A stretch of 64,000 bases of DNA. Origin: Rhizobium sp. FY34 (lineage in GTDB: Bacteria > Pseudomonadota > Alphaproteobacteria > Rhizobiales > Rhizobiaceae). The notes beneath the pieces were generated by a model, which was not told the origin of the DNA, ran no database searches, and worked only from the letters and a program-made list of their open reading frames with translations. Within the stretch, counting starts at the first letter, position 1; each line of letters opens with the position of its first letter. A program made the position numbers and the translations under genes. Shown in pieces: positions 1 to 10,114 of this stretch. Where the stretch lies: assembly GCF_005222845.1 (NCBI RefSeq), contig NZ_STFZ01000007.1, positions 186,001 to 250,000 of the forward strand, written 5' to 3'.

Positions 1-2
1 CG

Positions 3-440
3 GCGCCCGCCCGCGTGGCGGAAAAGCCTGTTTCTCGCCCATCTGCCGATGCAACAGCCGTCTTGCCCGAGCCGCTGCGGTCCTATGTGGGCAGCGATGT
101 TTCGGGGTTAAAATGGCGTGCTCTCGGGCGTGGTGCCTACCAGATCCGCATCGATACGGGCGATCCCGCAACCCAGGTGCGGCTTTTGAAGATCCCGGCT
201 GGAAAGCCTGTTCCGGAGCATACGCATGTGGGGCGTGAACTGACGCTTGTTCTGTCGGGCAGCTTCCGCGATGGCGATGATCTGTTTCAGCGTGGTGACC
301 TGGAAGAGGCCGATGGCAACCTGCTGCACACGCCGACGGCAACCGAAGGCGAGGATTGCATCTGCCTGGCTGTGACCGAAGCGCCGCTGAAGTTCAGCAG
401 CTGGGTTGTGCGGATGATACAGCCGATCCTGAAAATCTGA
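3..440 (+). CDS. ChrR-type cupin protein (anti-sigma factor C-terminal part), 5' truncated by window edge
   Basis: The reading frame is already open at base 3, so the true start lies outside the window; the GTG at 15 is only the first in-frame start codon visible. The visible ~141 residues are a cupin fold with the metal-binding pattern HTHxxxE (counting from that GTG: His69, His71, Glu75) and a later His105, as in the C-terminal domain of ChrR/LTXXQ-type anti-ECF-sigma factors. In that family an N-terminal zinc domain holds the ECF sigma factor, and the cupin senses stress such as singlet oxygen. The N-terminal zinc-binding domain and the sigma factor gene would be expected just upstream. 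It could also be a free-standing ChrR-like cupin. Confidence 0.75.
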   Translation, partial: APARVAEKPVSRPSADATAVLPEPLRSYVGSDVSGLKWRALGRGAYQIRIDTGDPATQVRLLKIPAGKPVPEHTHVGRELTLVLSGSFRDGDDLFQRGDLEEADGNLLHTPTATEGEDCICLAVTEAPLKFSSWVVRMIQPILKI

Positions 441-470
441 CGGCTTGATAAAGCTGCGAGGAGAATGCCG

Positions 471-875
471 ATGTTTGTCTATGTGGTGGCTTACCTATCG
501 ACGGCAGTGGTGTTCTTCGCGCTCGATTTCGTCTGGCTCGGCAAAGTCGCGACCGGATTCTATCGCAGCCAGCTGGGCGAGATGATGCGCGACCGGCCGG
601 ATTTTGCTGCAGCCGGTGCCTTTTACCTCATCTATGTTGCAGGCATCGTCTATTTTGCCGTTCATCCGAATCTTTCGGGCGGAAGCTGGGTACAGGCCTT
701 TGTCTCCGGTGCCATCCTTGGGCTGATCGCCTATGGCACCTATGACATCACCAATCTCGCCACGCTGAAGAACTGGCCGCTGACCATGAGCCTGGTGGAC
801 ATGGCCTGGGGAACGGTGCTCACCGGCACGGCCGCTGCCTGCGGTCTATGGATCACCCAGAAACTGACCGGCTGA
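471..875 (+). CDS. DUF2177 family small membrane protein
   Basis: A protein of about 134 residues with four hydrophobic segments, including an N-terminal one that runs into a DFxWLG motif, and a YGTYDxTNLATL stretch in the third quarter. These are characteristic of the DUF2177 integral membrane family, whose function is unknown. An in-frame ATG at 465 is only one base from the GAGGAG at 458-463, whereas the ATG at 471 has a 7-base spacer, so I chose 471. It follows the ChrR-like gene by 30 bases in the same direction. DUF2177 genes often sit in ChrR/ECF regulons, so co-regulation by that sigma factor is a reasonable inference. Confidence 0.75.
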   Translation: MFVYVVAYLSTAVVFFALDFVWLGKVATGFYRSQLGEMMRDRPDFAAAGAFYLIYVAGIVYFAVHPNLSGGSWVQAFVSGAILGLIAYGTYDITNLATLKNWPLTMSLVDMAWGTVLTGTAAACGLWITQKLTG

Positions 876-914
876 TACTCCCGCCGAATCCAAATCCGCC
901 ACCGCATGAGCATT

Positions 915-946
915 GCTTCGGCTCCGGCACGTGCCGGAGCCGAAGC
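915..946. repeat. Perfect 32-bp palindrome downstream of the DUF2177 gene
   Basis: Two 16-base arms with no spacer, GCTTCGGCTCCGGCAC and its exact reverse complement, form a perfect palindrome. It lies 40 bases after the DUF2177 stop and 92 bases before the PAP2 gene. There is no T tract on either side, so it is not a classical intrinsic terminator. It may act as a transcript-stabilising hairpin or a protein-binding site. Confidence 0.6.
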
Positions 947-1037
947 GTTCTCACTCGCTTGCCATTTGGCGCTTTGCCCTATGTTCTGATGCGAATGAAC
1001 CGGCCCATTCGAGGCTTTCAGCGTAAAAGAGGTTGGC

Positions 1038-1751
1038 ATGCCGTATGAAAGATTGCCGCAGCGGCTGGTGCAGCGTGTCGTCTCGATGGAACTTGCGACG
1101 CTGTTGATCTTTGCTTTGCTCGCCGGTAGCCTGTTTCTGTTTGCGAAACTGACCGGAGAGGTTCTGGAGGGCGATACGCATGCGCTGGATGAGGCGCTGC
1201 TGTTGCTGCTGCGCCAACCGGGTGACCTCTCCCTGCCCATAGGGCCTGCCTGGCTCGGCCATGCTGTAAAAGACATCACCGCGCTCGGCGGCGTCACGGT
1301 GCTGTCGATCATGACCCTGCTTGCCGGGCTCTATCTCACGCTGGCGCGGCGCATTAAGATTGCGATTTTTATGCTGATCTCTGTGATGGGTGGCTGGGTC
1401 ATCAGTTCGGCGCTGAAGATCGTTATCGCACGGCCAAGGCCGGATGTGGTGCCGCATCTGGTCGATGTGCAGGATCTGAGCTTTCCCAGCGGGCATGCCA
1501 TGCTGTCGGCTGTAACCTATCTGACGATAGGCGCGCTGTTGTCGCGCGCGCAGCCGACGCGGGCCACACGCCTGTTCATGATTGGTGCGGCCCTGTTTCT
1601 CACCCTGATCGTCGGCATGAGCCGCATTTATCTCGGCGTCCACTATCCGACCGATGTTCTGGGTGGCTGGTGCGCCGGTGCCGGCTGGGCATTGTGCTGC
1701 TGGCTGGTCGCACAGCGCTCTATCTATGTGGCACCTGATCATAGGCTATGA
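1038..1751 (+). CDS. PAP2-family membrane phosphatase
   Basis: A 237-residue integral membrane protein with all three motifs of the PAP2 acid phosphatase superfamily: KX6RP (Lys127, Arg134-Pro135), PSGH (150-153) and SRX5HX3D (Ser195, Arg196, His202, Asp206). About five or six hydrophobic helices surround them. Family members dephosphorylate lipid phosphates such as phosphatidate or undecaprenyl pyrophosphate at the outer face of the cytoplasmic membrane; the substrate here cannot be told from sequence. The ATG at 1038 follows an AGAGG five bases upstream. It ends 15 bases before the 3' end of the oppositely oriented tRNA-Ser. Confidence 0.88.
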   Translation: MPYERLPQRLVQRVVSMELATLLIFALLAGSLFLFAKLTGEVLEGDTHALDEALLLLLRQPGDLSLPIGPAWLGHAVKDITALGGVTVLSIMTLLAGLYLTLARRIKIAIFMLISVMGGWVISSALKIVIARPRPDVVPHLVDVQDLSFPSGHAMLSAVTYLTIGALLSRAQPTRATRLFMIGAALFLTLIVGMSRIYLGVHYPTDVLGGWCAGAGWALCCWLVAQRSIYVAPDHRL

Positions 1752-1766
1752 TTGGAAATGGAAATA

Positions 1767-1856
1767 TGGCGGACAGGGTGGGATTCGAACCCACGGTACG
1801 CTTTCACGCACACACGCGTTCCAGGCGTGCGCCTTAAACCACTCGGCCACCTGTCC
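1767..1856 (-). tRNA. tRNA-Ser (anticodon GGA)
   Basis: Read on the minus strand this is a 90-nt class II tRNA. It has a 7-bp acceptor stem (GGACAGG/CCTGTCC), discriminator G and an encoded CCA, a D-arm with GGCCGAGTGG, an anticodon loop CTGGAAC giving GGA, a long variable arm typical of serine tRNAs, and the T-loop GGTTCGAATCC. It decodes UCC/UCU. Open reading frames drawn across it are spurious. Confidence 0.96.
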
Positions 1857-2082
1857 TTGTCGCCAAGGTCTGCGAAGCGTTTCACGCGAAGCAGCGGTCG
1901 GGGCGGATATATACCGATGATTTTCCTGCAGGCAACCGGAATCTGAAAGATTTATGACCTGTCCCCGAAAGCTTGCCTCAAGCCTGTGGATCCGGCCCCT
2001 CAAACTCGCTTATTGCCAAGCCCAAAAGACCTGCTAGCTTCGGCCGCTCGGTCCATGACGGATCGCTTATTCAGGATCGTGC

Positions 2083-2406
2083 ATGGCCGGTTTATTTCGC
2101 TTCCTGAGCCTCTTGTCGCTGATGGCCGCCATCGCGGCAGCCGCTATTGATTCTATTCTGTCCGTGTCTGCCTCATCCGTGATCCTGACCAGCTTCGAGG
2201 CCGACTGGGAGGCCATCAGCCCGCAAACGCTGGCACTGGTGAAAGCCTCGGTTGAATACTATATTCATCCCGTGGCCTGGCGCAGTGGCGTCGCCATCCT
2301 CATTGCGCAGCCGGCATTTGCCGTTCTTTCGGCGATGTCCCTGCTGTTCTGGATGGTCGGCTACCGGCGGCCGCGACCGGATGGCCTGCTCGTCGAGAGG
2401 TCCTAG
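2083..2406 (+). CDS. Hypothetical small membrane protein
   Basis: A 107-residue protein with a hydrophobic N-terminal segment (about residues 5-30), a central polar stretch containing FEADW and a C-terminal hydrophobic helix (about 68-93) ending in basic residues (YRRPRP). I do not recognise a named family. The topology suggests a two-helix inner membrane protein whose central ~35 residues face the periplasm. An AGGA at 2073-2076 supports the ATG at 2083. It sits 40 bases upstream of msrA in the same direction and may be cotranscribed with it. Confidence 0.6.
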   Translation: MAGLFRFLSLLSLMAAIAAAAIDSILSVSASSVILTSFEADWEAISPQTLALVKASVEYYIHPVAWRSGVAILIAQPAFAVLSAMSLLFWMVGYRRPRPDGLLVERS

Positions 2407-2446
2407 ACCGCCGATGGGTGCAAGGCGGAGCAACAAGGAGGCGATG

Positions 2447-3100
2447 ATGTTCCTGATCGATATGTTCAACAAGAAGACGATGATGCCGACGCCCGATGCG
2501 GCGCTGCCTGGCCGCTCCGATCCGCTGGCTACTGCGCACAATCATTACGTCAACGGCAATCCGCTCAAAGGGCCTTATCCCGACAATATGCATGTCGCCT
2601 ATCTGGGCATGGGCTGCTTCTGGGGTGCCGAGCGCCTGTTCTGGAAGATCCCCGGCGTGTGGGTCACAGCTGTCGGCTATCAGGGTGGATTGACGCCGAA
2701 CCCCACCTATCATGAGACGACGACGGGCCTCACCGGCCATGCGGAAATCGTCAAAGTGGTCTTTGATCCGGCGGTTGTGACCTATCGCCAGCTGCTGAAA
2801 ACCTTCTTCGAGGAGCATGATCCGACCCAGGGCATGCGCCAGGGCAATGATATCGGCACGACTTACCGGTCTGCCATTTACACGACCACACCGGACCAGT
2901 TGGAGGCGGCAAAATCCGCCCGCTCTACCTTCCAGAAGGAGCTGGCGATGGCTGGTCGCAAGGGTCAGATCACCACGGAAATCGAGCCGGCTGCAGAGTT
3001 TTTCTATGCCGAGGATTACCACCAGCAATATCTTGCCAAGAATCCGGGCGGCTATTGCGGTCTGCGTGGTACCGGCGTCACTTGCCCTATTAGTGGCTAA
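2447..3100 (+). CDS. msrA: Peptide-methionine (S)-S-oxide reductase MsrA
   Basis: A 217-residue enzyme that reduces methionine-S-sulfoxide in proteins and free methionine using thioredoxin. The catalytic GCFWGAE motif places the active Cys near residue 57. The downstream motifs are family hallmarks: HAE in [11 protein letters not shown], Fxxx[15 protein letters not shown] and AEDYHQQY. Cys residues near the C terminus (GYCG and TCP) are likely recycling cysteines. The open frame extends upstream, but AAGGAG at 2435-2440 fits the ATG at 2447 with a 6-base spacer better than the ATG at 2444. It is followed by an intrinsic terminator. Confidence 0.95.
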   Translation: MFLIDMFNKKTMMPTPDAALPGRSDPLATAHNHYVNGNPLKGPYPDNMHVAYLGMGCFWGAERLFWKIPGVWVTAVGYQGGLTPNPTYHETTTGLTGHAEIVKVVFDPAVVTYRQLLKTFFEEHDPTQGMRQGNDIGTTYRSAIYTTTPDQLEAAKSARSTFQKELAMAGRKGQITTEIEPAAEFFYAEDYHQQYLAKNPGGYCGLRGTGVTCPISG

Positions 3101-3122
3101 AATGCTGCATGAGCGAGCAGGG

Positions 3123-3156
3123 AGCCGCGGATTTCATCAGGTCTGCGGCTCTTTTT
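3123..3156 (+). terminator. Intrinsic terminator after msrA
   Basis: A stem of AGCCGCgGA with TCtGCGGCT (nine pairs including one G-U), a 10-base loop and a run of five T residues at 3152-3156. It begins 23 bases after the msrA stop. Confidence 0.85.
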
Positions 3157-3312
3157 GTTCAAGCTTTCGGCAGTTTTTGCGTTTTTGACCAGATGAAAAA
3201 TTTCTGGTGAATTTCCTTTGCAGCCATGCAAGGATGAGCTCCAGCCAGGCATAATGAAACAAGGCCGGCAACCGCAGACATGCCCTTCAACGGGCGTGCG
3301 GGGGGACCCACG

Positions 3313-4332
3313 ATGACAAGCAAAAAACAGGGCTGCACGATGAAGAAATCCCTTTTGACTATCATTGCCATGGCGGCGCTTTCGACCACGGCGCTGGCTG
3401 CTGATATCAAGCCGGCGCTGGTCTATGGCACCGGTGGCAAGTTCGACAAATCCTTCAACGAAGCGGCCGCCAAGGGCGCCGAGCAGTACAAGAAGGAAAC
3501 CGGCACCGATTTCCGCGATTTCGAGCCCACCAGCGATACGCAGGGCGAGCAGGCGATCCGCAACTTCGCCTCCAAGGGCTTTAGCCCGGTCGTTGCTGTG
3601 TCCTTTGCCTGGACTTCGGCCATGGAAAAGGTTGCCAAGGAATTCCCCGACACTAAGTTCGTGATCGTTGATTCCGTCGTGAACCTGCCAAACGTCCGCT
3701 CGGTCGTCTACAAGGAACAGGAAGGCTCTTACCTCGTCGGTGTCATGGCTGCCATGGCGTCGAAATCCGGCAAGGTCGGCTTCATCGGCGGCATGGATAT
3801 CCCGTTGATCCGCAAGTTCGCCTGTGGTTACGCACAGGGCGCCAAGGCTGCCAATGCCAAGATCGAAGTTCTGCAGAACATGACCGGCACGACCGGCGCT
3901 GCCTGGAACGATCCCGTGCGCGGTGGCGAACTGACCAAGAACCAGATCGACCAGGGTGCGGATGTCGTCTACGCGGCAGCCGGTGCCACCGGTCTCGGCG
4001 TGCTGCAGACGGCAGCCGACAACAAGAAGCTGTCGATTGGCGTCGATTCCAACCAGAACTACCTGCATCCGGGTTCGGTGCTGACCTCCATGGTCAAGCG
4101 CGTCGATCTCGCCGTCTACAATGCCTATAAGGATGCGGCCGCTGGCAAGTTCACCGCCGGTATCCAGGCCAATGGCGTTGCCGAAGATGGCGTCGGTTAC
4201 GCTCTCGACGACAATAATGCCAAGCTCGTCACGCCTGAAATGAAGGCTGCCGTCGAAAAGGCGAAAGCCGACATCATTGCCGGCACGGTCAAGGTTCACG
4301 ATTACATGTCGGACAAGACCTGCCCGATGTAA
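3313..4332 (+). CDS. BMP-family periplasmic nucleoside-binding protein of an ABC importer
   Basis: A basic lipoprotein/BMP (PnrA-like) family substrate-binding protein, about 330-339 residues. A Sec signal peptide (MKKSLLTIIAMAA.. ending in ALA) begins at the ATG at 3340; a longer start at 3313 has the better Shine-Dalgarno (GGGGGA at 3301-3306) and adds nine residues before it, so I report 3313 with 3340 as the alternative. Family features are the N-terminal YGTGGKFDKSFN motif and the central FIGGMDIPLIRKF motif. There is no lipobox, so the protein should be soluble in the periplasm. The family binds purine and pyrimidine nucleosides, which fits the ABC genes and nucleoside catabolic enzymes that follow. 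Confidence 0.9.
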   Translation: MTSKKQGCTMKKSLLTIIAMAALSTTALAADIKPALVYGTGGKFDKSFNEAAAKGAEQYKKETGTDFRDFEPTSDTQGEQAIRNFASKGFSPVVAVSFAWTSAMEKVAKEFPDTKFVIVDSVVNLPNVRSVVYKEQEGSYLVGVMAAMASKSGKVGFIGGMDIPLIRKFACGYAQGAKAANAKIEVLQNMTGTTGAAWNDPVRGGELTKNQIDQGADVVYAAAGATGLGVLQTAADNKKLSIGVDSNQNYLHPGSVLTSMVKRVDLAVYNAYKDAAAGKFTAGIQANGVAEDGVGYALDDNNAKLVTPEMKAAVEKAKADIIAGTVKVHDYMSDKTCPM

Positions 4333-4343
4333 TGAAACCTGTG

Positions 4344-4376
4344 AAGGGCGTATGGCGGTATCCGTCCTACGCCCTT
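4344..4376 (+). terminator. Hairpin between the binding-protein gene and the ABC ATPase gene
   Basis: AAGGGCGTA at 4344-4352 pairs perfectly with TACGCCCTT at 4368-4376 around a 15-base loop, with no clear T tract. This position is typical for an attenuating or 3'-end-stabilising hairpin that keeps binding-protein mRNA in excess over the transporter subunits. Confidence 0.6.
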
Positions 4377-4414
4377 TCCATGTCCGGTTTCCGGAAAAGG
4401 AAAGGTGAAGGCGT

Positions 4415-5926
<1,512 letters not shown>

Positions 5927-5939
5927 GGACGAAACATTC

Positions 5940-7043
5940 ATGAGTACCGCTTCCGTACCCCTGCCCAACTGGATCACCTATGGGCTGATACCGCTTTTGA
6001 ACCTAGCGCTGGCCTTCCTGATCTCCGGGCTTGTCGTCTGGTCGATCGGCGAGAACCCGTTCGAGGCGCTGCGCCTTCTGGTGGATGGCGCGCTTGGTCG
6101 TGGCGATGCGATCGGCTTCACGCTGTTTTATACGACGAGCTTCATCTTCACCGGTCTGTCGGTTGCCGTCGCCTTTCATGCCGGCCTTTTCAATATCGGC
6201 GCGGAAGGCCAGGCCTATCTTGGCGGTCTCGGGGCAGCGTTGGTGGCGCTGGCGCTTGATCATTACGTGCCATGGTATGTCACCATGCCGTTTGCCATTA
6301 TCGGTGCTGCCCTGTTTGGCGCGGCCTGGGCCTTCATTCCGGCCTGGCTGCAGGCCAGCCGTGGCAGCCACGTGGTCATCACCACCATCATGTTCAACTT
6401 CATCGGCGCAGCGCTGATGGTCTATCTGCTCGTCAATGTGCTGATCGTGCCCGGCAATATGGCGCCGGAAACGCGAACCTTTCTGGAGGGTGGCCAATTG
6501 CCGAAGCTGGATTGGCTGATGGCCCTGTTCGGTTTGAAGCTCGGGCCGGCACCCTTCAATGTCTCGTTCCTGATCGCGCTCGTGATGGCCTTCCTCGTCT
6601 GGGTGCTGATCTGGCGCACCAAGCTTGGCTATGAAATGCGCACGCTTGGCATCAGCCCGACAGCCGCCGTCTATGCCGGCATTCCCTATTCGCGCACGGT
6701 CATCATTGCCATGCTGATTTCCGGAGGCCTTGCCGGCATGATGGCGCTGAACCCGGTGATGGGGTCGTCCGCCCGCCTGCAGGTGGAATTTGTCGGCGGT
6801 GCGGGCTTTGTCGGTATTGCCGTATCGCTGATGGGCCGCAGCCATCCGGTCGGTATCGTCATTGCAGCCCTGCTGTTTGGCATCCTCTATCAGGGCGGCG
6901 CCGATCTCTCCTTCGAGATGCCCAACATTACCCGTGAAATGATCGTGGTCATCCAGGGTCTGGTGATCCTGTTTGCCGGTGCGCTGGAATATATGTTCCG
7001 GCCAGCCATTGTTCACCTGTATCTGCGCTTGAAGCGGGCGTGA
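5940..7043 (+). CDS. Nucleoside ABC importer permease 1
   Basis: A 367-residue polytopic membrane protein of the BPD_transp_2 family (YufP/NupP type), with about ten hydrophobic helices. The helix region around FHAGLFNIGAEGQAYLGG contains the conserved NIGxEGQ motif that contacts the ATPase partner, and a second family motif is GLAGMMALNPVMG. GAGGAC lies 8 bases before the ATG. It forms the membrane channel with the next gene product, which has a matching NIGLEG-like motif (FDIGLEGKM). Confidence 0.92.
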   Translation: MSTASVPLPNWITYGLIPLLNLALAFLISGLVVWSIGENPFEALRLLVDGALGRGDAIGFTLFYTTSFIFTGLSVAVAFHAGLFNIGAEGQAYLGGLGAALVALALDHYVPWYVTMPFAIIGAALFGAAWAFIPAWLQASRGSHVVITTIMFNFIGAALMVYLLVNVLIVPGNMAPETRTFLEGGQLPKLDWLMALFGLKLGPAPFNVSFLIALVMAFLVWVLIWRTKLGYEMRTLGISPTAAVYAGIPYSRTVIIAMLISGGLAGMMALNPVMGSSARLQVEFVGGAGFVGIAVSLMGRSHPVGIVIAALLFGILYQGGADLSFEMPNITREMIVVIQGLVILFAGALEYMFRPAIVHLYLRLKRA

Positions 7044-7053
7044 GGAGGAAGAC

Positions 7054-8025
7054 ATGGATTACTTCGATACTCTCGTCAGCATTCTGGGCTCGACCATTCG
7101 CCTATCGATCCCGCTGCTGTTTACAGCCCTTGCCGGCCTGTTTTCCGAACGTGCCGGCGTGTTCGACATCGGGCTGGAAGGCAAGATGCTGGCAGCTGCC
7201 TTCGCATCCGCCTGCGTTGCCTATCTCACCGGCAATCCCTGGCTTGGCCTTCTGGGTGGCATCGCCATTTCCATCGTTTTCTCGCTGGTGCACGGTTTTG
7301 CGGCGATTACCAATCGCGGCAACCAGATCGTCTCGGGCGTCGCATTGAATTTCGTCGCAGCCGGCCTCACGCTGGTGCTCGGCCAGGCCTGGTTCAGCCA
7401 GGGTGGTCGCACACCGCAGCTTGCCGGCGAAGCCCGGTTCCAGCCGATCACGCTGCCCTTTGCCGATGCCTTGCGCGAGGTGCCTTTCCTTGGCCCGCTC
7501 TATGCCAATGTGATATCCGGCAACAATATTCTCACCTATCTTGCCTTTGCCGCCGTGCCGATTTCCTGGTGGGTGCTGTTTCGCACGCGTTTTGGCCTTC
7601 GCCTGCGCGCCGTCGGCGAAAATCCGGGTGCGGTGGATACCGCCGGCATCTCGGTCACCTGGCTGCGCTACCGTGCGGTTATCGTCGCTGGTTTCCTCTG
7701 TGGTTTTGCCGGCGCCTATCTGGCGATTGCCCAGTCGGCGGCCTTCATCAAGGATATGTCGGCCGGCAAGGGCTATATTGCGCTTGCAGCCCTCATCTTT
7801 GCCAAGTGGAAGCCGGTGCCGGTAATGTTTGCCTGCCTGCTGTTCGGCTTCCTCGATGCCATGGCAAACTTCATGCAGGGCAAGTCCGTGCCGGGGATCG
7901 GTGAAGTTCCGGTGCAAATCTTCCAGGCGCTGCCTTATGTGCTGACCTGTATCCTGCTTGCAGGCTTCATCGGCATTGCCCATCCGCCCAAGGCCGGCGG
8001 CGTGCCCTATACCAAGGAGCGTTGA
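7054..8025 (+). CDS. Nucleoside ABC importer permease 2
   Basis: A 323-residue BPD_transp_2 family permease (YufQ type), shorter than its partner and with about nine hydrophobic helices. The FDIGLEGKMLAAAF stretch corresponds to the NIGxEG ATPase-coupling motif, followed by family motifs such as NRGNQIVSGVALN and AVGENPGAVDTAGI. A strong ribosome-binding site, GAGGAGGAAG, lies just upstream. It starts 10 bases after permease 1 and ends 7 bases before cdd, so uptake and catabolism are transcriptionally linked. Confidence 0.92.
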   Translation: MDYFDTLVSILGSTIRLSIPLLFTALAGLFSERAGVFDIGLEGKMLAAAFASACVAYLTGNPWLGLLGGIAISIVFSLVHGFAAITNRGNQIVSGVALNFVAAGLTLVLGQAWFSQGGRTPQLAGEARFQPITLPFADALREVPFLGPLYANVISGNNILTYLAFAAVPISWWVLFRTRFGLRLRAVGENPGAVDTAGISVTWLRYRAVIVAGFLCGFAGAYLAIAQSAAFIKDMSAGKGYIALAALIFAKWKPVPVMFACLLFGFLDAMANFMQGKSVPGIGEVPVQIFQALPYVLTCILLAGFIGIAHPPKAGGVPYTKER

Positions 8026-8032
8026 GACGACC

Positions 8033-8425
8033 ATGTCGCACGAACTGTTTGAAGCCGCACGCGATGCGATGGCGCGCGCCTATGCGCCCTATTCCAAGTT
8101 CCCGGTCGGCGCTGCCATTCGCGCCGATGACGGAAAGGTCTATCTCGGCGCCAATATCGAGAACCTTTCCTTTCCGCAGGGCTGGTGCGCCGAACCAACG
8201 GCCATCGGCGCCATGGTGATGGGCGGGGCTAAAAAGATCGTCGAGATGGCGGTAATTGCCGAAAAGCTGGCGCTTTGCCCGCCCTGTGGCGGCTGCCGCC
8301 AGAAGATCGCCGAATTTGCCGGGCCAGAAACCCGCATCTATCTCTGCGATGACCAGGGCGTGCAGAAGGTGATGACCATGGACGAGCTTCTGCCCTTCTC
8401 GTTCAAGACCGAGCTTCTCGGATGA
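8033..8425 (+). CDS. cdd: Cytidine deaminase
   Basis: A 130-residue homotetrameric-type cytidine deaminase, which converts cytidine and deoxycytidine to uridine and deoxyuridine. Zinc ligands are Cys52 with the proton-shuttling Glu54 (WCAEPTAIG) and Cys85/Cys88 (PPCGGCRQ). The FPVGAA and GANIEN motifs that form the nucleoside pocket are present. The ORF is open further upstream, inside the permease gene, but the family-conserved N terminus (SHELFEAARDAM) fixes the start at the ATG at 8033. Its stop overlaps the start of punA by four bases (ATGA), implying translational coupling. Confidence 0.95.
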   Translation: MSHELFEAARDAMARAYAPYSKFPVGAAIRADDGKVYLGANIENLSFPQGWCAEPTAIGAMVMGGAKKIVEMAVIAEKLALCPPCGGCRQKIAEFAGPETRIYLCDDQGVQKVMTMDELLPFSFKTELLG

Positions 8426-9225
8426 AGCCTGTCATCGATCATCTGGTGGATCGGTTGGGCGGCCTGATGCCGCGCCACGCCATTGTTCTCGGCTCCGGCC
8501 TTGGCTCGCTCGTGGCTGAGATCGAGGATAAGATCCGCATTTCCTATGGCGACCTGCCGGGCTTTCCGGTGAGCGGCGTCACCGGCCATGTGGGCGAATT
8601 GGTGGCCGGACGTCTTGGTCGCCAGCCGGTCATCATGCTGTCTGGCCGCGCCCATTACTATGAGCATGGCGACGCCTCAGCCATGCGCTTTCCCATCGAA
8701 GTGCTGCAGGGAATCGGCGTGCAGTCGCTGATCCTTACCAATTCGGCAGGCTCGCTGCGTGAGGATATGCCGCCCGGTTCGGTGATGCAGATTGCCGATC
8801 ACATCAACTATTCCGGCATGAACCCGCTGATCGGCGAAAGCGGCGATCGCCGTTTTGTCGGCATGACGACAGCCTATGATGCAGATCTGGCGCTCGCCAT
8901 CCGCAATGCTGCGATCCGCACGGCCACGCCGCTTTATTCCGGCGTCTATATGTGGTTTTCCGGTCCAAGCTTTGAAACGCCGGCGGAAATCCGCATGGCG
9001 CGCGTGCTCGGCGCCGATGCCGTCGGCATGTCCACGGTGCCGGAAGTCATCCTGGCGCGTTACATGGGCCTGAAGGTTGCTGCCTGTTCGGTGATCACCA
9101 ATTTCGGCGCAGGCATGACCGGTGCCGAACTGAGCCATGATGAAACCAAGGAAATGGCGCCGAAGGGTGGCTATCGTCTGGCCACCATTCTCAAAGACCT
9201 GTTCAGCCAGGATATGCTGCCCTGA
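8422..9225 (+). CDS. punA: Purine nucleoside phosphorylase (class I, PNP/MTAP family)
   Basis: A 267-residue trimeric-type phosphorylase that releases free purine base and (deoxy)ribose-1-phosphate from purine nucleosides. Visible motifs are the phosphate-binding GSGLGSL near the N terminus, GRAHYYEHG, the NSAGS turn, and the base-binding region SGPSFETPAEIR followed by DAVGMSTVPEVILAR and TNFGAGM. This combination matches bacterial class I PNP rather than hexameric DeoD. It overlaps cdd by four bases. The sugar phosphate product can be passed to DeoB and then DeoC, both encoded nearby. Confidence 0.93.
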   Translation: MKPVIDHLVDRLGGLMPRHAIVLGSGLGSLVAEIEDKIRISYGDLPGFPVSGVTGHVGELVAGRLGRQPVIMLSGRAHYYEHGDASAMRFPIEVLQGIGVQSLILTNSAGSLREDMPPGSVMQIADHINYSGMNPLIGESGDRRFVGMTTAYDADLALAIRNAAIRTATPLYSGVYMWFSGPSFETPAEIRMARVLGADAVGMSTVPEVILARYMGLKVAACSVITNFGAGMTGAELSHDETKEMAPKGGYRLATILKDLFSQDMLP

Positions 9226-9232
9226 TGACCGC

Positions 9233-9255
9233 CTGCAGGGCATTGTGCCCCGCAG
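9233..9255 (+). terminator. Small hairpin in the punA-deoC gap
   Basis: CTGC-A-GGGCA, loop TTG, TGCCC-C-GCAG forms a nine-pair stem with one internal A/C mismatch. It has no T tract, so it may be a partial attenuator or processing site rather than a terminator. It lies 8 bases after the punA stop. Confidence 0.4.
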
Positions 9256-9307
9256 CCTCCTGTCATCAGCCAGTCGCGGCTTGCCTCTAATCGATTGAAG
9301 GATAATT

Positions 9308-10111
9308 ATGGTCATTCCGATGAATGCGGGAGAGAGCCCCATGGAACTGTTGAGCCCGCGCGAGATCGCCGTCTTCGCGCTGTCGCTGCTGGACCTGACC
9401 AATTTGCGTGACGATTGCGATGCCGCAGCCATCGAGACCCTGTGCAAGCGGGCGCAGACGCCCTTTGGCACCGCAGCCGCCATCTGCATCTGGCCGCGCT
9501 TCGTAGCGCAGGCCCGCGCCATTCTTGGGGCAGGCCATGCCGTGCGCATTGCAACGGTCGTCAACTTTCCCTCCGGCAACTTGCCGGTCGCAGAGGTCGT
9601 TGCCGAAACGCACAAAGCGGTCGCCGATGGTGCCGATGATATCGACCTTGTCATTCCCTATCAGGGCTTTCTGGCCGGCGATGAAGCCTCTGTCAGCGAC
9701 ATGGTGGCGGCCGTGCGCGCTGCCTGCCCGAAATCCTGCCTGAAGGTGATCCTGGAAACCGGCGAGATCAAGGATAGCGGCAAGATCCGCCGCGCCTCCG
9801 AGCTTGCCATTGCCGCCGGCGCCGATTTCATCAAGACCTCCACCGGCAAGGTGGCGGTCAATGCGACGCTGGAAGCCGCGGATATCATGCTGCAGGCCAT
9901 TCGCGACAGCCGCAAGAACGTCGGGTTCAAGCCGGCCGGCGGAATCTCGACGGTGTCTGATGCCGATCTTTACCTGCGTCTGGCCGGAACCATCCTGGGC
10001 CCCGATTGGCTGATGCCATCGACCTTCCGCTTTGGCGCCTCCAGCCTGCTCGATGATATTCTCAGCGTTGCAGCTGGCGGTGCGTCCAGCGCCAAGTCCA
10101 GCGGATACTGA
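9308..10111 (+). CDS. deoC: Deoxyribose-phosphate aldolase
   Basis: A DeoC-family aldolase, up to 267 residues, which splits 2-deoxyribose-5-phosphate into glyceraldehyde-3-phosphate and acetaldehyde. It aligns along its length with the E. coli enzyme: LLDLTNL at the N terminus, TAAICIWPRF, IATVVNFP, the ADDIDLVIPY strand, KVILETGEIKD, the Schiff-base lysine in FIKTSTGKVAVNAT (Lys176 from this start) and GFKPAGGI. Three in-frame ATGs (9308, 9320, 9341) are possible. GAAGGAT supports 9308, while GGGAGAGAG at 9328-9336 would support 9341 and remove eleven residues. Confidence 0.93.
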   Translation: MVIPMNAGESPMELLSPREIAVFALSLLDLTNLRDDCDAAAIETLCKRAQTPFGTAAAICIWPRFVAQARAILGAGHAVRIATVVNFPSGNLPVAEVVAETHKAVADGADDIDLVIPYQGFLAGDEASVSDMVAAVRAACPKSCLKVILETGEIKDSGKIRRASELAIAAGADFIKTSTGKVAVNATLEAADIMLQAIRDSRKNVGFKPAGGISTVSDADLYLRLAGTILGPDWLMPSTFRFGASSLLDDILSVAAGGASSAKSSGY

Positions 10112-10114
10112 TCG

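Noticed and set aside
1746..2003. Short frames on both strands around 1750-2000
   Set aside because: They read across tRNA-Ser and give the typical spurious peptides of a translated tRNA.
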